From: Deltaproteobacteria bacterium
GTDB taxonomy: Bacteria; Desulfobacterota; Dissulfuribacteria; Dissulfuribacterales; UBA3076
DNA length: 17,762 nt
Direction of reading: 5' to 3'
Assembly: GCA_027004315.1 (NCBI GenBank)
Contig: JALTHV010000344.1
Location: 1-17,762 of the forward strand
The notes under the pieces are model-generated. The model was given only the letters and a program-made list of their open reading frames with translations. It was not told where the DNA came from and made no database searches. The position numbers and the translations under genes were made by a program. Shown here in pieces: positions 6,744-14,523 of the stretch (the first letter of the stretch is position 1; every line of letters begins with the position of its first letter).

Positions 6744-7736
6744 ATGTCAAAACGTCTAATTATTTGCTGTGATGGAACATGGGATGCGCCTGTAAAGGCA
6801 GTAGTTACTAATGTAGTTAAAGTGGCCCGCTCAATCGAGTCCAGAGATTCGGATGGAATCGATCAGGTCGTCTTCTATGACTGGGGTGTCGGCACAGGGG
6901 ACAGGTTAAATCAGATAAGCGGTGGGGCCTTCGGCAAGGGCCTTGATAGAAATATCCAGGATGCCTATCGTTTTCTGGTCTACAATTATAACAGTGATGA
7001 TGAGGTATATCTCTTTGGCTTCAGCAGGGGTGCATATACCGTTAGGAGCCTGATCGGCCTTATCCGCAACTGTGGGCTGCTCAAGAAGGTCTATGCCGAC
7101 AAGATAGCCTATGCCTATGATATGTATCGTTCACGTTCTAAGCCAGACGTGAAGGAGGCAAGAGAATTCCGGAACAAATTCTCAAATGAGATAACCATAA
7201 AATTTCTCGGTGTATGGGATACAGTCGGTGCCCTTGGGATCCCTCTGGGGATATTAAAGAGAATCAATGAAAAAAAATACAGTTTCCACGACACCAGGAT
7301 CAGCGGAATCGTTGAAAACGCCTATCATGCCCTCGCTATTGATGAAAGGCGTAAACCGTTTGCTCCGACCATCTGGAAGACGAAAAAACGCCGTAAAAAC
7401 GTGGAGCAGACCTGGTTCGTAGGGGTACATAGTGATATCGGAGGAGGGTATCCTGAATCTGGACTTTCAGACAAGACACTTAAATGGATGGTCGAGAAGG
7501 CAGGCAAGTGCGGACTCGCCTTTAATATGGAATACATAGAGTCTATAACGAAAAATTCTGCTGAACGTCTGCATAATTCCTATACACCCGGATATTTCGT
7601 CTTCGGGCCGCACATTCGCCCCATCGGAATCACCAATACCGATGAGAGCCTCCATCCTTCGGTGCTCGAACGTTACCATAAAAAGAGATCCTATCGGCCT
7701 AAAAATCTAGTGAAATACTTAGATAGCCAGGAATAA
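6744..7736 (+). CDS. DUF2235 (Tle1-like) alpha/beta hydrolase
   Basis: A 330-residue protein of the DUF2235 family, alpha/beta-hydrolase enzymes related to the Tle1 phospholipase effectors of type VI secretion. It opens with RLIICCDGTW (4-13), typical of the family. The nucleophile elbow is GFSRGAY with S94. FLGVWDTVGALG (near 154-165) and VGVHSDIGGGYPE (near 227-239) supply the conserved aspartates and histidine expected for catalysis. No signal peptide or membrane helix is seen, and there are no VgrG, PAAR, adaptor or immunity genes nearby, so a secreted-toxin role is not supported here. It may be an intracellular esterase or lipase. It stands alone, convergent with the radical SAM gene. 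Substrate unknown. Confidence 0.88.
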   Translation: MSKRLIICCDGTWDAPVKAVVTNVVKVARSIESRDSDGIDQVVFYDWGVGTGDRLNQISGGAFGKGLDRNIQDAYRFLVYNYNSDDEVYLFGFSRGAYTVRSLIGLIRNCGLLKKVYADKIAYAYDMYRSRSKPDVKEAREFRNKFSNEITIKFLGVWDTVGALGIPLGILKRINEKKYSFHDTRISGIVENAYHALAIDERRKPFAPTIWKTKKRRKNVEQTWFVGVHSDIGGGYPESGLSDKTLKWMVEKAGKCGLAFNMEYIESITKNSAERLHNSYTPGYFVFGPHIRPIGITNTDESLHPSVLERYHKKRSYRPKNLVKYLDSQE

Positions 7737-7779
7737 GGAGGCGCTGTTCAATTATCCATATGAAGCCAACATACAGTTA

Positions 7780-8655
7780 TTACTCGCTCCCTATGAAAAA
7801 TGGCCGGAACTCAGACTCATCTCTCTCAAGGCCAGAAGCTATTTCATCCAGGAGCCTTGACTTGTCTTGGGGTAGATGGCCTTCCAGGTTGATATAGTTC
7901 GTATAGTGGTCGCTGACGAGGTATGTCTTGACATCCAGACCTTCAAGGAGGGCCTTCGTTTCCCTCAATATCCCATGGGGAGTGAGCATCTGAAATCGTC
8001 CTTCCAGGACATCTTCCAGGATCGGCGTATTGATCTTCGGCACAAAAGTGCGTAGCCGGACATAGTCAGGTGCAATTTCATTGATTGCACGGGCTGTCTC
8101 CACTGCATGCTCAACTGTCCTCTCCTGGCCTCCGATCCCCAAGATAACATACAGACTGAGTTCTATCCCTGCGGCCATTACCCATTTACCTGCCTCGATC
8201 TGTTCCTGGGCACAGGTCCCCTTGCAGATCCGTTTCAATATGACGTCATCACCTGATTCAAGACCTACGTGGATGCGCCCAAGACCGGCCTCTGCCAATT
8301 CCTCAAGCTGTTTCAGACCCTTCTTGTGGATAAAGTGAGAGGAACCGTAGACCGTTATTCGCTGAAGGCCTGGGAAAGTTGCCTTGGCAAAACGGCATAC
8401 CTCCGCCAGGTCCTGTGTCCTCATCGCTATAGTATTTCCTGCAGGAAGAAACATGGTACGCACATTAGGACCATAATATTTCCTTGCCTCCAGCATATCT
8501 TCCTTGATATCTGCCACTGGCCTGGCACGGTACCTGGGACCGTTTTTATAGACCATGCAAAAGGTACATCGATTATGGGGACATCCTATGGTGGCCTGTA
8601 TTAACAGGGAATCTGCCTCGCTGGGCGGCCGGTATATAGGTCCTTCATAATGCAT
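7780..8655 (-). CDS. Radical SAM protein of unknown specificity
   Basis: A 291-residue radical SAM enzyme related to the Elp3/MiaB-like fold. The cluster motif is C25-x4-C30-x2-C33 (CPHNRCTFC), one residue longer than the usual CX3CX2C. The later elements fit the fold: a glycine-rich strand LPAGNT near 70, then GLGRIHVGLESGDD near 129-142, where ExGxD binds SAM, and YVILGIGG near 168-175. There is no B12-binding or TRAM domain. It is not next to an obvious substrate gene: a DUF2235 hydrolase converges with it, and the mla operon lies upstream on the same strand after a repeat. Sequences of this type are widespread in anaerobes and mostly uncharacterised. The reaction is unknown. Confidence 0.85.
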   Translation of the reverse strand: MHYEGPIYRPPSEADSLLIQATIGCPHNRCTFCMVYKNGPRYRARPVADIKEDMLEARKYYGPNVRTMFLPAGNTIAMRTQDLAEVCRFAKATFPGLQRITVYGSSHFIHKKGLKQLEELAEAGLGRIHVGLESGDDVILKRICKGTCAQEQIEAGKWVMAAGIELSLYVILGIGGQERTVEHAVETARAINEIAPDYVRLRTFVPKINTPILEDVLEGRFQMLTPHGILRETKALLEGLDVKTYLVSDHYTNYINLEGHLPQDKSRLLDEIASGLERDESEFRPFFIGSE

Positions 8656-8685
8656 AAAAAGGCCTCGGGAATTAGGCTGAAATCA

Positions 8686-8740
8686 GGCTAGCGCTGGCCG
8701 GGGACGTAAACGGTTACAACAGGAGGATCTGAACGGTTAC
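8686..8740 (+). repeat. Dispersed repeat core, two adjacent copies
   Basis: GGCTAGCGCTGGCCGGGG begins at 8686 and runs on through ACGTAAACGGTTAC to 8717, matching the 3' half of repeat copies A and B. A second core, CTGAACGGTTAC, follows at 8729-8740. Both lie between mlaC and the radical SAM gene. Confidence 0.65.
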
Positions 8741-8766
8741 GGCATGACTGTCTTGAGACCTCTATA

Positions 8767-9381
8767 TCAGGTCTTTGTCGATATCTTATTTTGCAATACC
8801 TTTAGCAGCTCAGCAGGGGTTTTTTCCTGAAGAAATAGATTGAATTGGCTCCTATAATTTTTCACCAGACTCACACCCTCGACAATAACATCATAACCCA
8901 TCCATTTATTGTGTCTAAAAACGAGCCTATAATTGATTGGGATCTTTTGGGCCCCCGTTATGACATCAGTTTCTACCAGGGCCTTGGTATCGGAAAGCAT
9001 GATTGCCTTGTCATAGACTACCTTTTCGTCAGTATAGGTCTGGATTTTATTTATATAGGTCCTCTCGAGGAGCTTGCGGAACAGGCCGTAGAATTCTTCC
9101 ATCTGCTGCGGGGTAAAGCTCCTCCGATTTCTACCAAGCGCCAACCTGGAGACCTCTCTAAAATCAAACAGCTCTTCAGCAAGGGCCCGAAGTTTGCGCC
9201 GCTGATCTTCCTTGGCCGATTTGGTCTTGTAACTCGGATCACGCAGGACGGCGAGTACCCTGTTTACTGAGGTCTTGACAAAATTGAGCGCCGCATCGGA
9301 TGTCACTGTAGAGGAAGCCAATACTGTAGAGGGTAATAGAAATATAACGATAAGAGCAATTACAAAAAGTCGCTTTTTCAT
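8767..9381 (-). CDS. mlaC: MlaC-type periplasmic phospholipid-binding protein
   Basis: A 204-residue protein with a clear N-terminal signal peptide (MKKRLFVIALIVIFLLPSTV followed by LA, cleavage probably near residue 22). The mature part has the MlaC/Ttg2D fold signatures: F53-type LFDFREVSRLALGRNRR near 71-87, then the long helix-strand region ending with VRNYR-like LVKNYRSQFN. MlaC carries phospholipids across the periplasm between the outer-membrane MlaA complex and the inner-membrane MlaFED complex. It is the last gene of the mlaEFDC order, but a 255-bp inverted-repeat element separates it from mlaD, so it may be less tightly co-expressed. No mlaA or mlaB is seen in the window. Confidence 0.9.
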   Translation of the reverse strand: MKKRLFVIALIVIFLLPSTVLASSTVTSDAALNFVKTSVNRVLAVLRDPSYKTKSAKEDQRRKLRALAEELFDFREVSRLALGRNRRSFTPQQMEEFYGLFRKLLERTYINKIQTYTDEKVVYDKAIMLSDTKALVETDVITGAQKIPINYRLVFRHNKWMGYDVIVEGVSLVKNYRSQFNLFLQEKTPAELLKVLQNKISTKT

Positions 9382-9410
9382 GGAGTACCCTTTAAAAAAT
9401 CAAAAAATAG

Positions 9411-9665
9411 GTAACTTCTCAATAAGTGGAGGCTTCATTTTGGTAACCGATCACAGGGTGCTTCTTTTTCCAACATGCTCTCGCCCCTTGTTTTCTAAGG
9501 TTTTTGCAGCATAGGACCCTCCCTGTTCTCCTCCGCTGCGCTCCGGAGCCAGGGTTTCCAATGCTGCAAAAACCAAGAAAACTACAGGGCTAACGCAAAT
9601 CGTTTCCAAAAGAAGCACCCTGTGATCGGTTACACCGAAGTTGCCAGGACTTATTGAGAAGTTAC
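9411..9665. mobile_element. 255-bp MITE-like inverted-repeat element inside the mla operon
   Basis: The two ends are a perfect 17-bp terminal inverted repeat, GTAACTTCTCAATAAGT (9411-9427 and 9649-9665). Further inward there is a perfect 26-bp match (9443-9468 with 9608-9633) and a perfect 14-bp match, GGTTTTTGCAGCAT (9499-9512 with 9561-9574), so almost the whole element folds on itself. There is no transposase gene. The flanks AAAAATAG (9403-9410) and AAAAAAAG (9666-9673) agree at 7 of 8 positions and could be a target duplication, but they are A-rich and may match by chance. Ends starting GTAA with 8-bp duplications recall IS66-type elements; this is only a suggestion. Confidence 0.85.
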
Positions 9666-9704
9666 AAAAAAAGTTGCCCACAGATGGGATAAAGTCCCCC
9701 CGGT

Positions 9705-10151
9705 TTATACCTTTCCGAAAATATATTTACTTATTAGGTCTTCTATGTCAATAGCCGATTCAGTATCTGTAATGGTTCCACCAGGTTTAAGTATATCGTC
9801 CGAACCACCAGGAGTAATCTTGACAAATTTGTCACCAATCAGCCCACTTGTCTTAATCGATGCAATGGAGTCATCAGAGATCTGAATACCTTTTTGGATC
9901 TTGAGTTCTACCAGGGCCATATCTCTCTTAGAATCCAAGCTAATATTGCTGACACGTCCAATCTGAACGCCGGCTATCTCCACGCTGCTATCGACTCTCA
10001 GACCAGATACTGAATTAAACCGCGCATATAGGACATAGTTGTTGCTGCCTATAACTTCCATCTTGCCCAGTTTAATGGTCAAATAGCCTACACAGATGAG
10101 GCCGATAAAGACAAATATACCTACGGTTGTTTCCATGGAATATTTTTTCAT
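9705..10151 (-). CDS. mlaD: MlaD-type MCE-domain lipid-transport protein
   Basis: A 148-residue protein: one N-terminal membrane helix (about residues 8-27) followed by a single MCE domain (about 36-118) with FNSVSGLRVDSSVEIAGVQI and LIGDKFVKI. MlaD forms a hexameric ring in the periplasm on top of the MlaFE transporter and passes lipids to MlaC. Its ATG overlaps the mlaF stop as ATGA (10148-10151), which indicates translational coupling. AGGT lies eight bases before the start. The protein ends within one MCE domain plus a short tail, the usual MlaD plan. Confidence 0.93.
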   Translation of the reverse strand: MKKYSMETTVGIFVFIGLICVGYLTIKLGKMEVIGSNNYVLYARFNSVSGLRVDSSVEIAGVQIGRVSNISLDSKRDMALVELKIQKGIQISDDSIASIKTSGLIGDKFVKITPGGSDDILKPGGTITDTESAIDIEDLISKYIFGKV

Positions 10152-11386
10152 GAGATTTTACCTAGCTTTCTACACTCCAGACGGGCGATCACCTTTTGCT
10201 GTATCAATGCCTGGGCTACCAATGAATTCAGGTCCATTCCAGGCCCGGCCTCGGCCAGCCCAGCCAATATAGAGAAATCCACACAGGCCCTGGGATAACT
10301 TTTGGGCTGGAGAATTTCCTGCCTCTGCAGGTCAATGGCCAACTTATCAAGACCACGCTCAATATCCTTGAGATCGGTATGAGACAAGAGCATAAGTATC
10401 TTGTCGCTACTATATCGTGCAGAGGTACCAGAGCTGTCAAAATGGTCCTTTAATAGCGCACCTAGGCACTGGATAATTCGTTGGGCTGCAATATAACCGA
10501 CATGTTCATTGATCTGATCCAGCCCTTCAATAGTAAATACTATAATAATAGGAAAGGTCCCTCCAGAACGGTCCACTCTGCCCGTTTCCCGGATAAACAT
10601 ATCCTCGAGGTCTCGCCTGGTATTTAGCCCTATCAGCTCGTCCTTAAGATTTTCCTGACCCTCGATGAATTCCTGGACGACAGGGTCTTCAGACTGCTCT
10701 AACTCCATGGGTGTGTCCTGAAAGGAAATTTTTCCATTATCGATGATGGCAACACGGTTGGAAATGAAAAAGACATCTGGGATATCATGGCTGACCAGGA
10801 CGGCTGTAAATCCGATCTCTTTTTGGTGATGTGCAATCATGCTCAGGACTGCATTTTTACGGAGTGGATCAAGGCCAGTAGTCGGTTCATCAAAGAGGAT
10901 GATCGTAGGATCAGTGATAAGTGCTCTGGCAAGGGCTACACGCTTCTGCATGCCCCCAGAAAGCTGAGATGGATATTTATGGTCAACCCCAAAGAGTTCC
11001 ATCTGGTCCATCCTGGCCCGCACTTTTTCTTTTATGGCCTTCTCTCGCAGCCTGGTCTTTTCTCTGAGCGGCAGGGCAATATTTTCAAAAATAGTAAGCG
11101 AGTCAAACAGGGCATTATTCTGAAACATGTAACTCACCTGCCTCTTGAAGGCCTTTCGCTCTTTTCGGCCCATACTTTTGAGCTCCTTACCATTAAAGAG
11201 TATTTCTCCCTCATCAGGCCTGAGCAACCCGATAATGTGTTTGAGCAGGACGCTCTTCCCTACCCCGCTCTTACCGATGACTGTGGTGATATCACCCTCA
11301 AAGAGAGCAAGATTGATCCCGTTGAGGACAGTCCTCGTGCCAAAGCGTTTGGTCACGTTTTTAAACTCTACCAGTGGAGTAGCCAC
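10148..11386 (-). CDS. mlaF: MlaF ATPase fused to a degenerate GGDEF-like domain
   Basis: A 412-residue protein; ordinary MlaF has about 270. Residues 1-245 are a complete ABC ATPase: Walker A GKSGVGKS (38-45), signature LSGGM (142-146), Walker B IILFDEP (162-168) and the switch histidine H200. Residues about 251-355 align with a diguanylate-cyclase (GGDEF) domain: LIGLNTRRDLEDMF, then IIVFTIEGLDQINEHVGY (281-298) in place of the DxDxFKxINDxxGH block, and SSDKI (326-330) where GGDEF would be. The metal-binding aspartates are T285 and E287, so it should not make cyclic di-GMP. It may bind nucleotide, dimerise or replace a missing partner such as MlaB; this is inference. The start is GTG with GAGGA overlapping the mlaE stop. 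Confidence 0.88.
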   Translation of the reverse strand: MATPLVEFKNVTKRFGTRTVLNGINLALFEGDITTVIGKSGVGKSVLLKHIIGLLRPDEGEILFNGKELKSMGRKERKAFKRQVSYMFQNNALFDSLTIFENIALPLREKTRLREKAIKEKVRARMDQMELFGVDHKYPSQLSGGMQKRVALARALITDPTIILFDEPTTGLDPLRKNAVLSMIAHHQKEIGFTAVLVSHDIPDVFFISNRVAIIDNGKISFQDTPMELEQSEDPVVQEFIEGQENLKDELIGLNTRRDLEDMFIRETGRVDRSGGTFPIIIVFTIEGLDQINEHVGYIAAQRIIQCLGALLKDHFDSSGTSARYSSDKILMLLSHTDLKDIERGLDKLAIDLQRQEILQPKSYPRACVDFSILAGLAEAGPGMDLNSLVAQALIQQKVIARLECRKLGKIS

Positions 11387-11393
11387 GAGATCC

Positions 11394-12269
11394 TCACAGA
11401 AGAAATGAAGTCAAGACATAGTCTAGCACTAATACCAATACACACGATATGACCACTGCAGAAGTCGTAGCCAGGCTCACTCCCCTGGCGCCAAAGCCCT
11501 CTGAACGCATATGGGTAAAATAACCCTGATAGCAGCAAATTGTGGAAACTATAGCGGCAAAAACAAGGGACTTGATAAAGCCGCCACTCACGTCCTGCAT
11601 GACTACATTGGTATGAATACGATAAAAATAGACGCCAGAATTGATACCTAAGAGGACAACACCTGTAAGATAACCACCCAAGATCCCGATTATGTCAAAG
11701 ATGGCAGTAAGCAGGGGAAAGCTGATCAAAGAGGCTGCAATACGGGGGCTGACCAGGAAACGAATGGGATTGATGTCCATGGTATCAAGGGCATCGATCT
11801 GCTCGGAGATACGCATGATGCCGATCTCCGCAGCCATGGCAGACCCCGCCCTGGCTATAATCATGAGGGCTGTCATCACGGGTCCCAATTCACGTATAAG
11901 TGCAAGTGCTACTGCCGCACCAAGTACCCCCTCAGAGCCAAACTTGATCAGGGTGTAATAGCCCTGCAGCCCCAAGACCATACCGGTAAAGAGGGCCACC
12001 ATAGAGATAATCAAGGTAGACCTGGCACCGATAAAAAAGACCTGTTGTATGGTCTTTTTTATCTGTAGGGGCAGAGAGAAGATCAGGGCAGATGAGTAAA
12101 TAAAAAAGATGCCAATAGCCCCAAGTTCTCCAATAAGCCGGATAAAGGCCCTACCCATCCAGGTAAAAGGTGTAGATATGTTATTGATCGCTTGAGGCAT
12201 AAGTAGAATCAGACGTAATAGCTCAATAATCTGGGACTGTCTATCACCACCCCAACCCTCCATCATCAC
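11394..12269 (-). CDS. mlaE: MlaE-type ABC permease
   Basis: A 291-residue polytopic protein of the MlaE/Ttg2B permease family. It has the family signature ALALIRELGPVMTALMIIAR followed by MAAEIGIMRISEQIDALDTM. MlaE forms the inner-membrane core of the lipid-transport complex with MlaF and MlaD. It is longer than usual (about 260) at the N-terminus. An ATG at 12269 has a GGGGAC ribosome-like stretch, but that stretch belongs to a dispersed repeat and can pair in a hairpin; a start further in (for example the Met before GRAFIRLIGELG) would give a more typical length. MlaF begins seven bases after its stop. Confidence 0.9.
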   Translation of the reverse strand: MMMEGWGGDRQSQIIELLRLILLMPQAINNISTPFTWMGRAFIRLIGELGAIGIFFIYSSALIFSLPLQIKKTIQQVFFIGARSTLIISMVALFTGMVLGLQGYYTLIKFGSEGVLGAAVALALIRELGPVMTALMIIARAGSAMAAEIGIMRISEQIDALDTMDINPIRFLVSPRIAASLISFPLLTAIFDIIGILGGYLTGVVLLGINSGVYFYRIHTNVVMQDVSGGFIKSLVFAAIVSTICCYQGYFTHMRSEGFGARGVSLATTSAVVISCVLVLVLDYVLTSFLL

Positions 12270-12401
12270 GTCCCCGGCCAGCAGTAGCCTTTCTCAGAGT
12301 TCCAGGAGCAGCTTGACGCACAAGATCAAGACACTCTAGCCATTAATCCGCACAGAACTCTTCAAAAGGCTACCGCTGGCCGAGGGAATGTGAACGGCTA
12401 C
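12269..12401. repeat. Dispersed repeat copy B with an inverted partial copy at the mlaE start
   Basis: Copy B (12302-12401, plus strand) matches copy A over about 100 bases. Just upstream, 12269-12295 is an inverted partial copy whose reverse complement AAGGCTACTGCTGGCCGGGG matches the 3' part of copy B. The two can pair over more than 20 bp around a roughly 65-base loop. In the mla transcript this hairpin would include the ribosome site and first codon of mlaE. Confidence 0.75.
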
Positions 12402-12575
12402 CCATCATCGAAGGACAGGGAGTTTCTTATTTTTTTTATATATAACTAATCTCTTTGTAAGATTCAAGATTTTATTCGAACTCGGTCTTGTAACTTCTCA
12501 TAAGCTGGGGCAGATTACATTTTGCAACTAGGCACTGGGGCATTCCCCCAATATGGCCATTAATATAAAAAAAAC
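12402..12575. other. Divergent intergenic region between mlaE and the nucleotidase-like gene
   Basis: It holds a probable leftward promoter (12439-12467). GTAACTTCTCATAAG at 12490-12504 matches the end of the 255-bp element at 9411-9665 with one base missing, and looks like a solo end. A small hairpin TGGGG/CCCCA lies at 12536-12550. No gene was seen. Confidence 0.5.
12439..12467 (-). promoter_or_regulatory. Probable promoter of the mla operon
   Basis: On the minus strand TTGAAT (12467-12462) and TATATA (12444-12439) are spaced by 17 bases. A transcript from near 12432 would have a leader of about 160 bases containing the folded repeat pair before the mlaE start. Confidence 0.5.
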
Positions 12576-13244
12576 TTGAAGACCTACCCCTTCGCCTGCT
12601 ATCTTGTCTCTATGTTACACATATCCGGAGACAGAGCCTGTAATATAAACTATGGGCCCAGTTTGCCCGCTCCTATACTGACGTCTGAAATAGGTTTTGA
12701 CATAGATGGCGTAGTTGCCGATACCATGGAGGCCTTTATTCGGGTAGCCAGAGAAGAATTCGGCATCAATCACCTCAAGAAGGAACAGATGACCTCCTAC
12801 TGGCTGGAGGAATGCCTGTCTATGCCTACTGACACGGTTGCAGCCATTATAGAACGTCTCCTTATAGACCCGTTCGGTGTCAGACTTGAGCCCCTCCCCG
12901 GGGCCAAAGAGACCTTAACAAGGCTTGCTGCCCGCGGAAGGCTTACATTTGTAACGGCAAGGCCTGTAAGGAAACCGATTGAGGCCTGGCTGAAGGCCCT
13001 GCTTTCCGAAGTACCACCTGGTGCCATAGAGGTGATCGCCACTGGCTGTCAATCGGCAAAGGCTGGGGTGCTCAAGGAACTTGGGCTTAGATATTTTATC
13101 GATGATCACCTGGAGACATGTCAAGAACTCTATAATGAAGGGATAGGGGCCATTGTCTTTGACCAGCCCTGGAACAGAAAATCTACCCCATTTTTGAGGA
13201 TCAAGGCCTGGAAGGATCTTCAAGCGATTGTAGGACAGACCTAA
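12576..13244 (+). CDS. HAD-superfamily 5'-nucleotidase-like phosphatase (NT5C-type)
   Basis: The frame gives up to 222 residues. The HAD catalytic motif is FDIDGVVADT (41-50) with nucleophile D42 and acid-base D44. Motif II is TFVTARP near 123-129 and motif IV is FIDDHLET near 172-179. The sequence resembles the small nucleotidases of the NT5C/YqfW group, which remove phosphate from (deoxy)nucleotides. The start is uncertain: the longest frame opens with TTG at 12576 without a ribosome site, an ATG lies at 12612, and TTG at residue 30 would give a protein starting close to the HAD motif, as is usual. The 40 residues before the motif do not look like the family. It ends eight bases before the convergent TPR gene. 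Confidence 0.8.
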   Translation: MKTYPFACYLVSMLHISGDRACNINYGPSLPAPILTSEIGFDIDGVVADTMEAFIRVAREEFGINHLKKEQMTSYWLEECLSMPTDTVAAIIERLLIDPFGVRLEPLPGAKETLTRLAARGRLTFVTARPVRKPIEAWLKALLSEVPPGAIEVIATGCQSAKAGVLKELGLRYFIDDHLETCQELYNEGIGAIVFDQPWNRKSTPFLRIKAWKDLQAIVGQT

Positions 13245-13252
13245 TTTACAGG

Positions 13253-13981
13253 TCATTTCCCTGCTTTTTCTTTTGGGGTATGGCCTTTCTTCAGGCCCTT
13301 GTCCCTGGAAGAAAGCTTTGTTATCTGATCGCGCACAAAGTCAGTCTGCCATGACCTGGGCTTTAGAGACAGATACCTGTTATAGGCCTCAAGGGCCTCT
13401 TTTCTATGCCCCAGGGCAGAAGATGCCCTCGCAAGGTCAATTAAAGCAACTGCTTCAAAGCCAGACCCGGACTCGCTTGATGACTTATATGCCTTTAGGG
13501 CTTTATCCAGCCTTGCATTATTCTCCTGGAGATAGCCAAGACCCATCAAGGCAGAATAATACAAAAAGCTGCCTTTAGGGAGACTCTGTCTGGCCTTATC
13601 AAAGTCCTTTTCTGCTGCCTTTATCTGGCCAGAATCCCTCTGTGCAGCTCCAAGAAGCAATAGGGCCTGTCTGCCGGCAGCGGTCTGGCCATGATCCTGG
13701 ACCAGTCTCTTTAAGATAGTGACCCTCCTTGCAAGATCCCTCTGTTGTATTGCAAGTCCCAAATCAGTGGCTGCCCGATCCTCTTGCCTGGTTGTATAGG
13801 CCGAATAGCCATACCACAGTGATGTTGCCAGAATAACTATTACCAGCCCTGCCAGGATCTCTCTCAGGTAATCTTGTAATATATTCCTGACCTGAGGTGG
13901 AAGACCAGACAAGATTTCCTTTAATACGTCTTTTGTAGTCCACTCTTTTGGGTCAGCGGGCCTTTGGGTATCTATGGCCAT
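13253..13981 (-). CDS. Membrane-anchored TPR protein (YfgM-like)
   Basis: A 242-residue protein with a cytoplasmic N-terminal segment, one membrane helix (about 41-60) and a periplasmic region of tetratricopeptide repeats. The repeats include the stretch from TAAGRQALLLLGAAQ to AAEKDFDKARQSLP, YYSALMGLGYLQENNARLDK, and ALIDLARASSALGHRKEALE. The topology matches YfgM, an ancillary protein of the SecYEG translocon that helps periplasmic folding, though a scaffold role for another complex is possible. The C-terminus is rich in lysine. It follows the flavin-reductase-like gene by 68 bases on the same strand, so the two may be co-transcribed. Confidence 0.8.
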   Translation of the reverse strand: MAIDTQRPADPKEWTTKDVLKEILSGLPPQVRNILQDYLREILAGLVIVILATSLWYGYSAYTTRQEDRAATDLGLAIQQRDLARRVTILKRLVQDHGQTAAGRQALLLLGAAQRDSGQIKAAEKDFDKARQSLPKGSFLYYSALMGLGYLQENNARLDKALKAYKSSSESGSGFEAVALIDLARASSALGHRKEALEAYNRYLSLKPRSWQTDFVRDQITKLSSRDKGLKKGHTPKEKAGK

Positions 13982-14049
13982 TTTAATGATTATCCCTCCA
14001 CCAGATGGGCACAGTATGCTATGCCCCTATCGTCTTTAAAGGGTCTCTG

Positions 14050-14523
14050 TTATTTACTTTTTTTGCCAAAAAATGACTCCCACCTGAAGATGAGGGGTGT
14101 AGCATCTTTCTTTAACTCACCACTATCTACTACAGATCCTATAAAGAGGGTATGGTCTCCAATTTCATAGGCATGAACCACCTTGCACTCCAGATAGATA
14201 CAGGCCGAATCCAGGACCGGGGATCCATTAAGGGCACTTGTATAGGATACCCCATTGAATTTATCGGTCTTACGCCCAGTCCTAAAACCAAAATGCCTTG
14301 CGATATCCTCTGCCTCTACTGGCAGCGTATTGACACAGAAGTAACCAGATTCCTTAATTAAGTCATGGGTATAGCGGGCAGGGGCAATAGCTACCGCAAT
14401 CATAGCTGGGTCAAAAGAGACCTGTGTGGTCCACGCAGCGGCCATGCCATTTATTTTATCCCTGGACCTGACTGTAATGACATGGACTCCCGTAGGTATG
14501 GCCTTGGTAATGAGTTCCTGCAT
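14050..14523 (-). CDS. Flavin-reductase-like FMN-binding split-barrel protein
   Basis: About 157 residues from the ATG at 14523, which has an AAGGAG ribosome site seven bases upstream; the longer frame to 14604 is unsupported. The sequence has the split-barrel flavin-reductase pattern: MQELITKAIPTGVHVITV at the start, NGMAAAWTTQVSFDPAMIAVAI, and the conserved histidine region TLFIGSVVDSG near the end. Members bind FMN and transfer hydride, or act as partners in anaerobic electron transfer, alone or fused to rubredoxin. No partner domain is seen here. Substrate and electron donor are unknown. Confidence 0.88.
   Translation of the reverse strand: MQELITKAIPTGVHVITVRSRDKINGMAAAWTTQVSFDPAMIAVAIAPARYTHDLIKESGYFCVNTLPVEAEDIARHFGFRTGRKTDKFNGVSYTSALNGSPVLDSACIYLECKVVHAYEIGDHTLFIGSVVDSGELKKDATPLIFRWESFFGKKSK

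Noticed and set aside
7735..7780. AAGGAGG between the hydrolase and radical SAM genes
   Set aside because: Considered as a ribosome site for a plus-strand gene, but the next ATG is about 20 bases away and its frame is antisense to the radical SAM gene.
10787..11452. 221-codon open frame on the plus strand
   Set aside because: It is antisense to mlaF, whose ATPase motifs are intact; no family pattern and no ribosome site.
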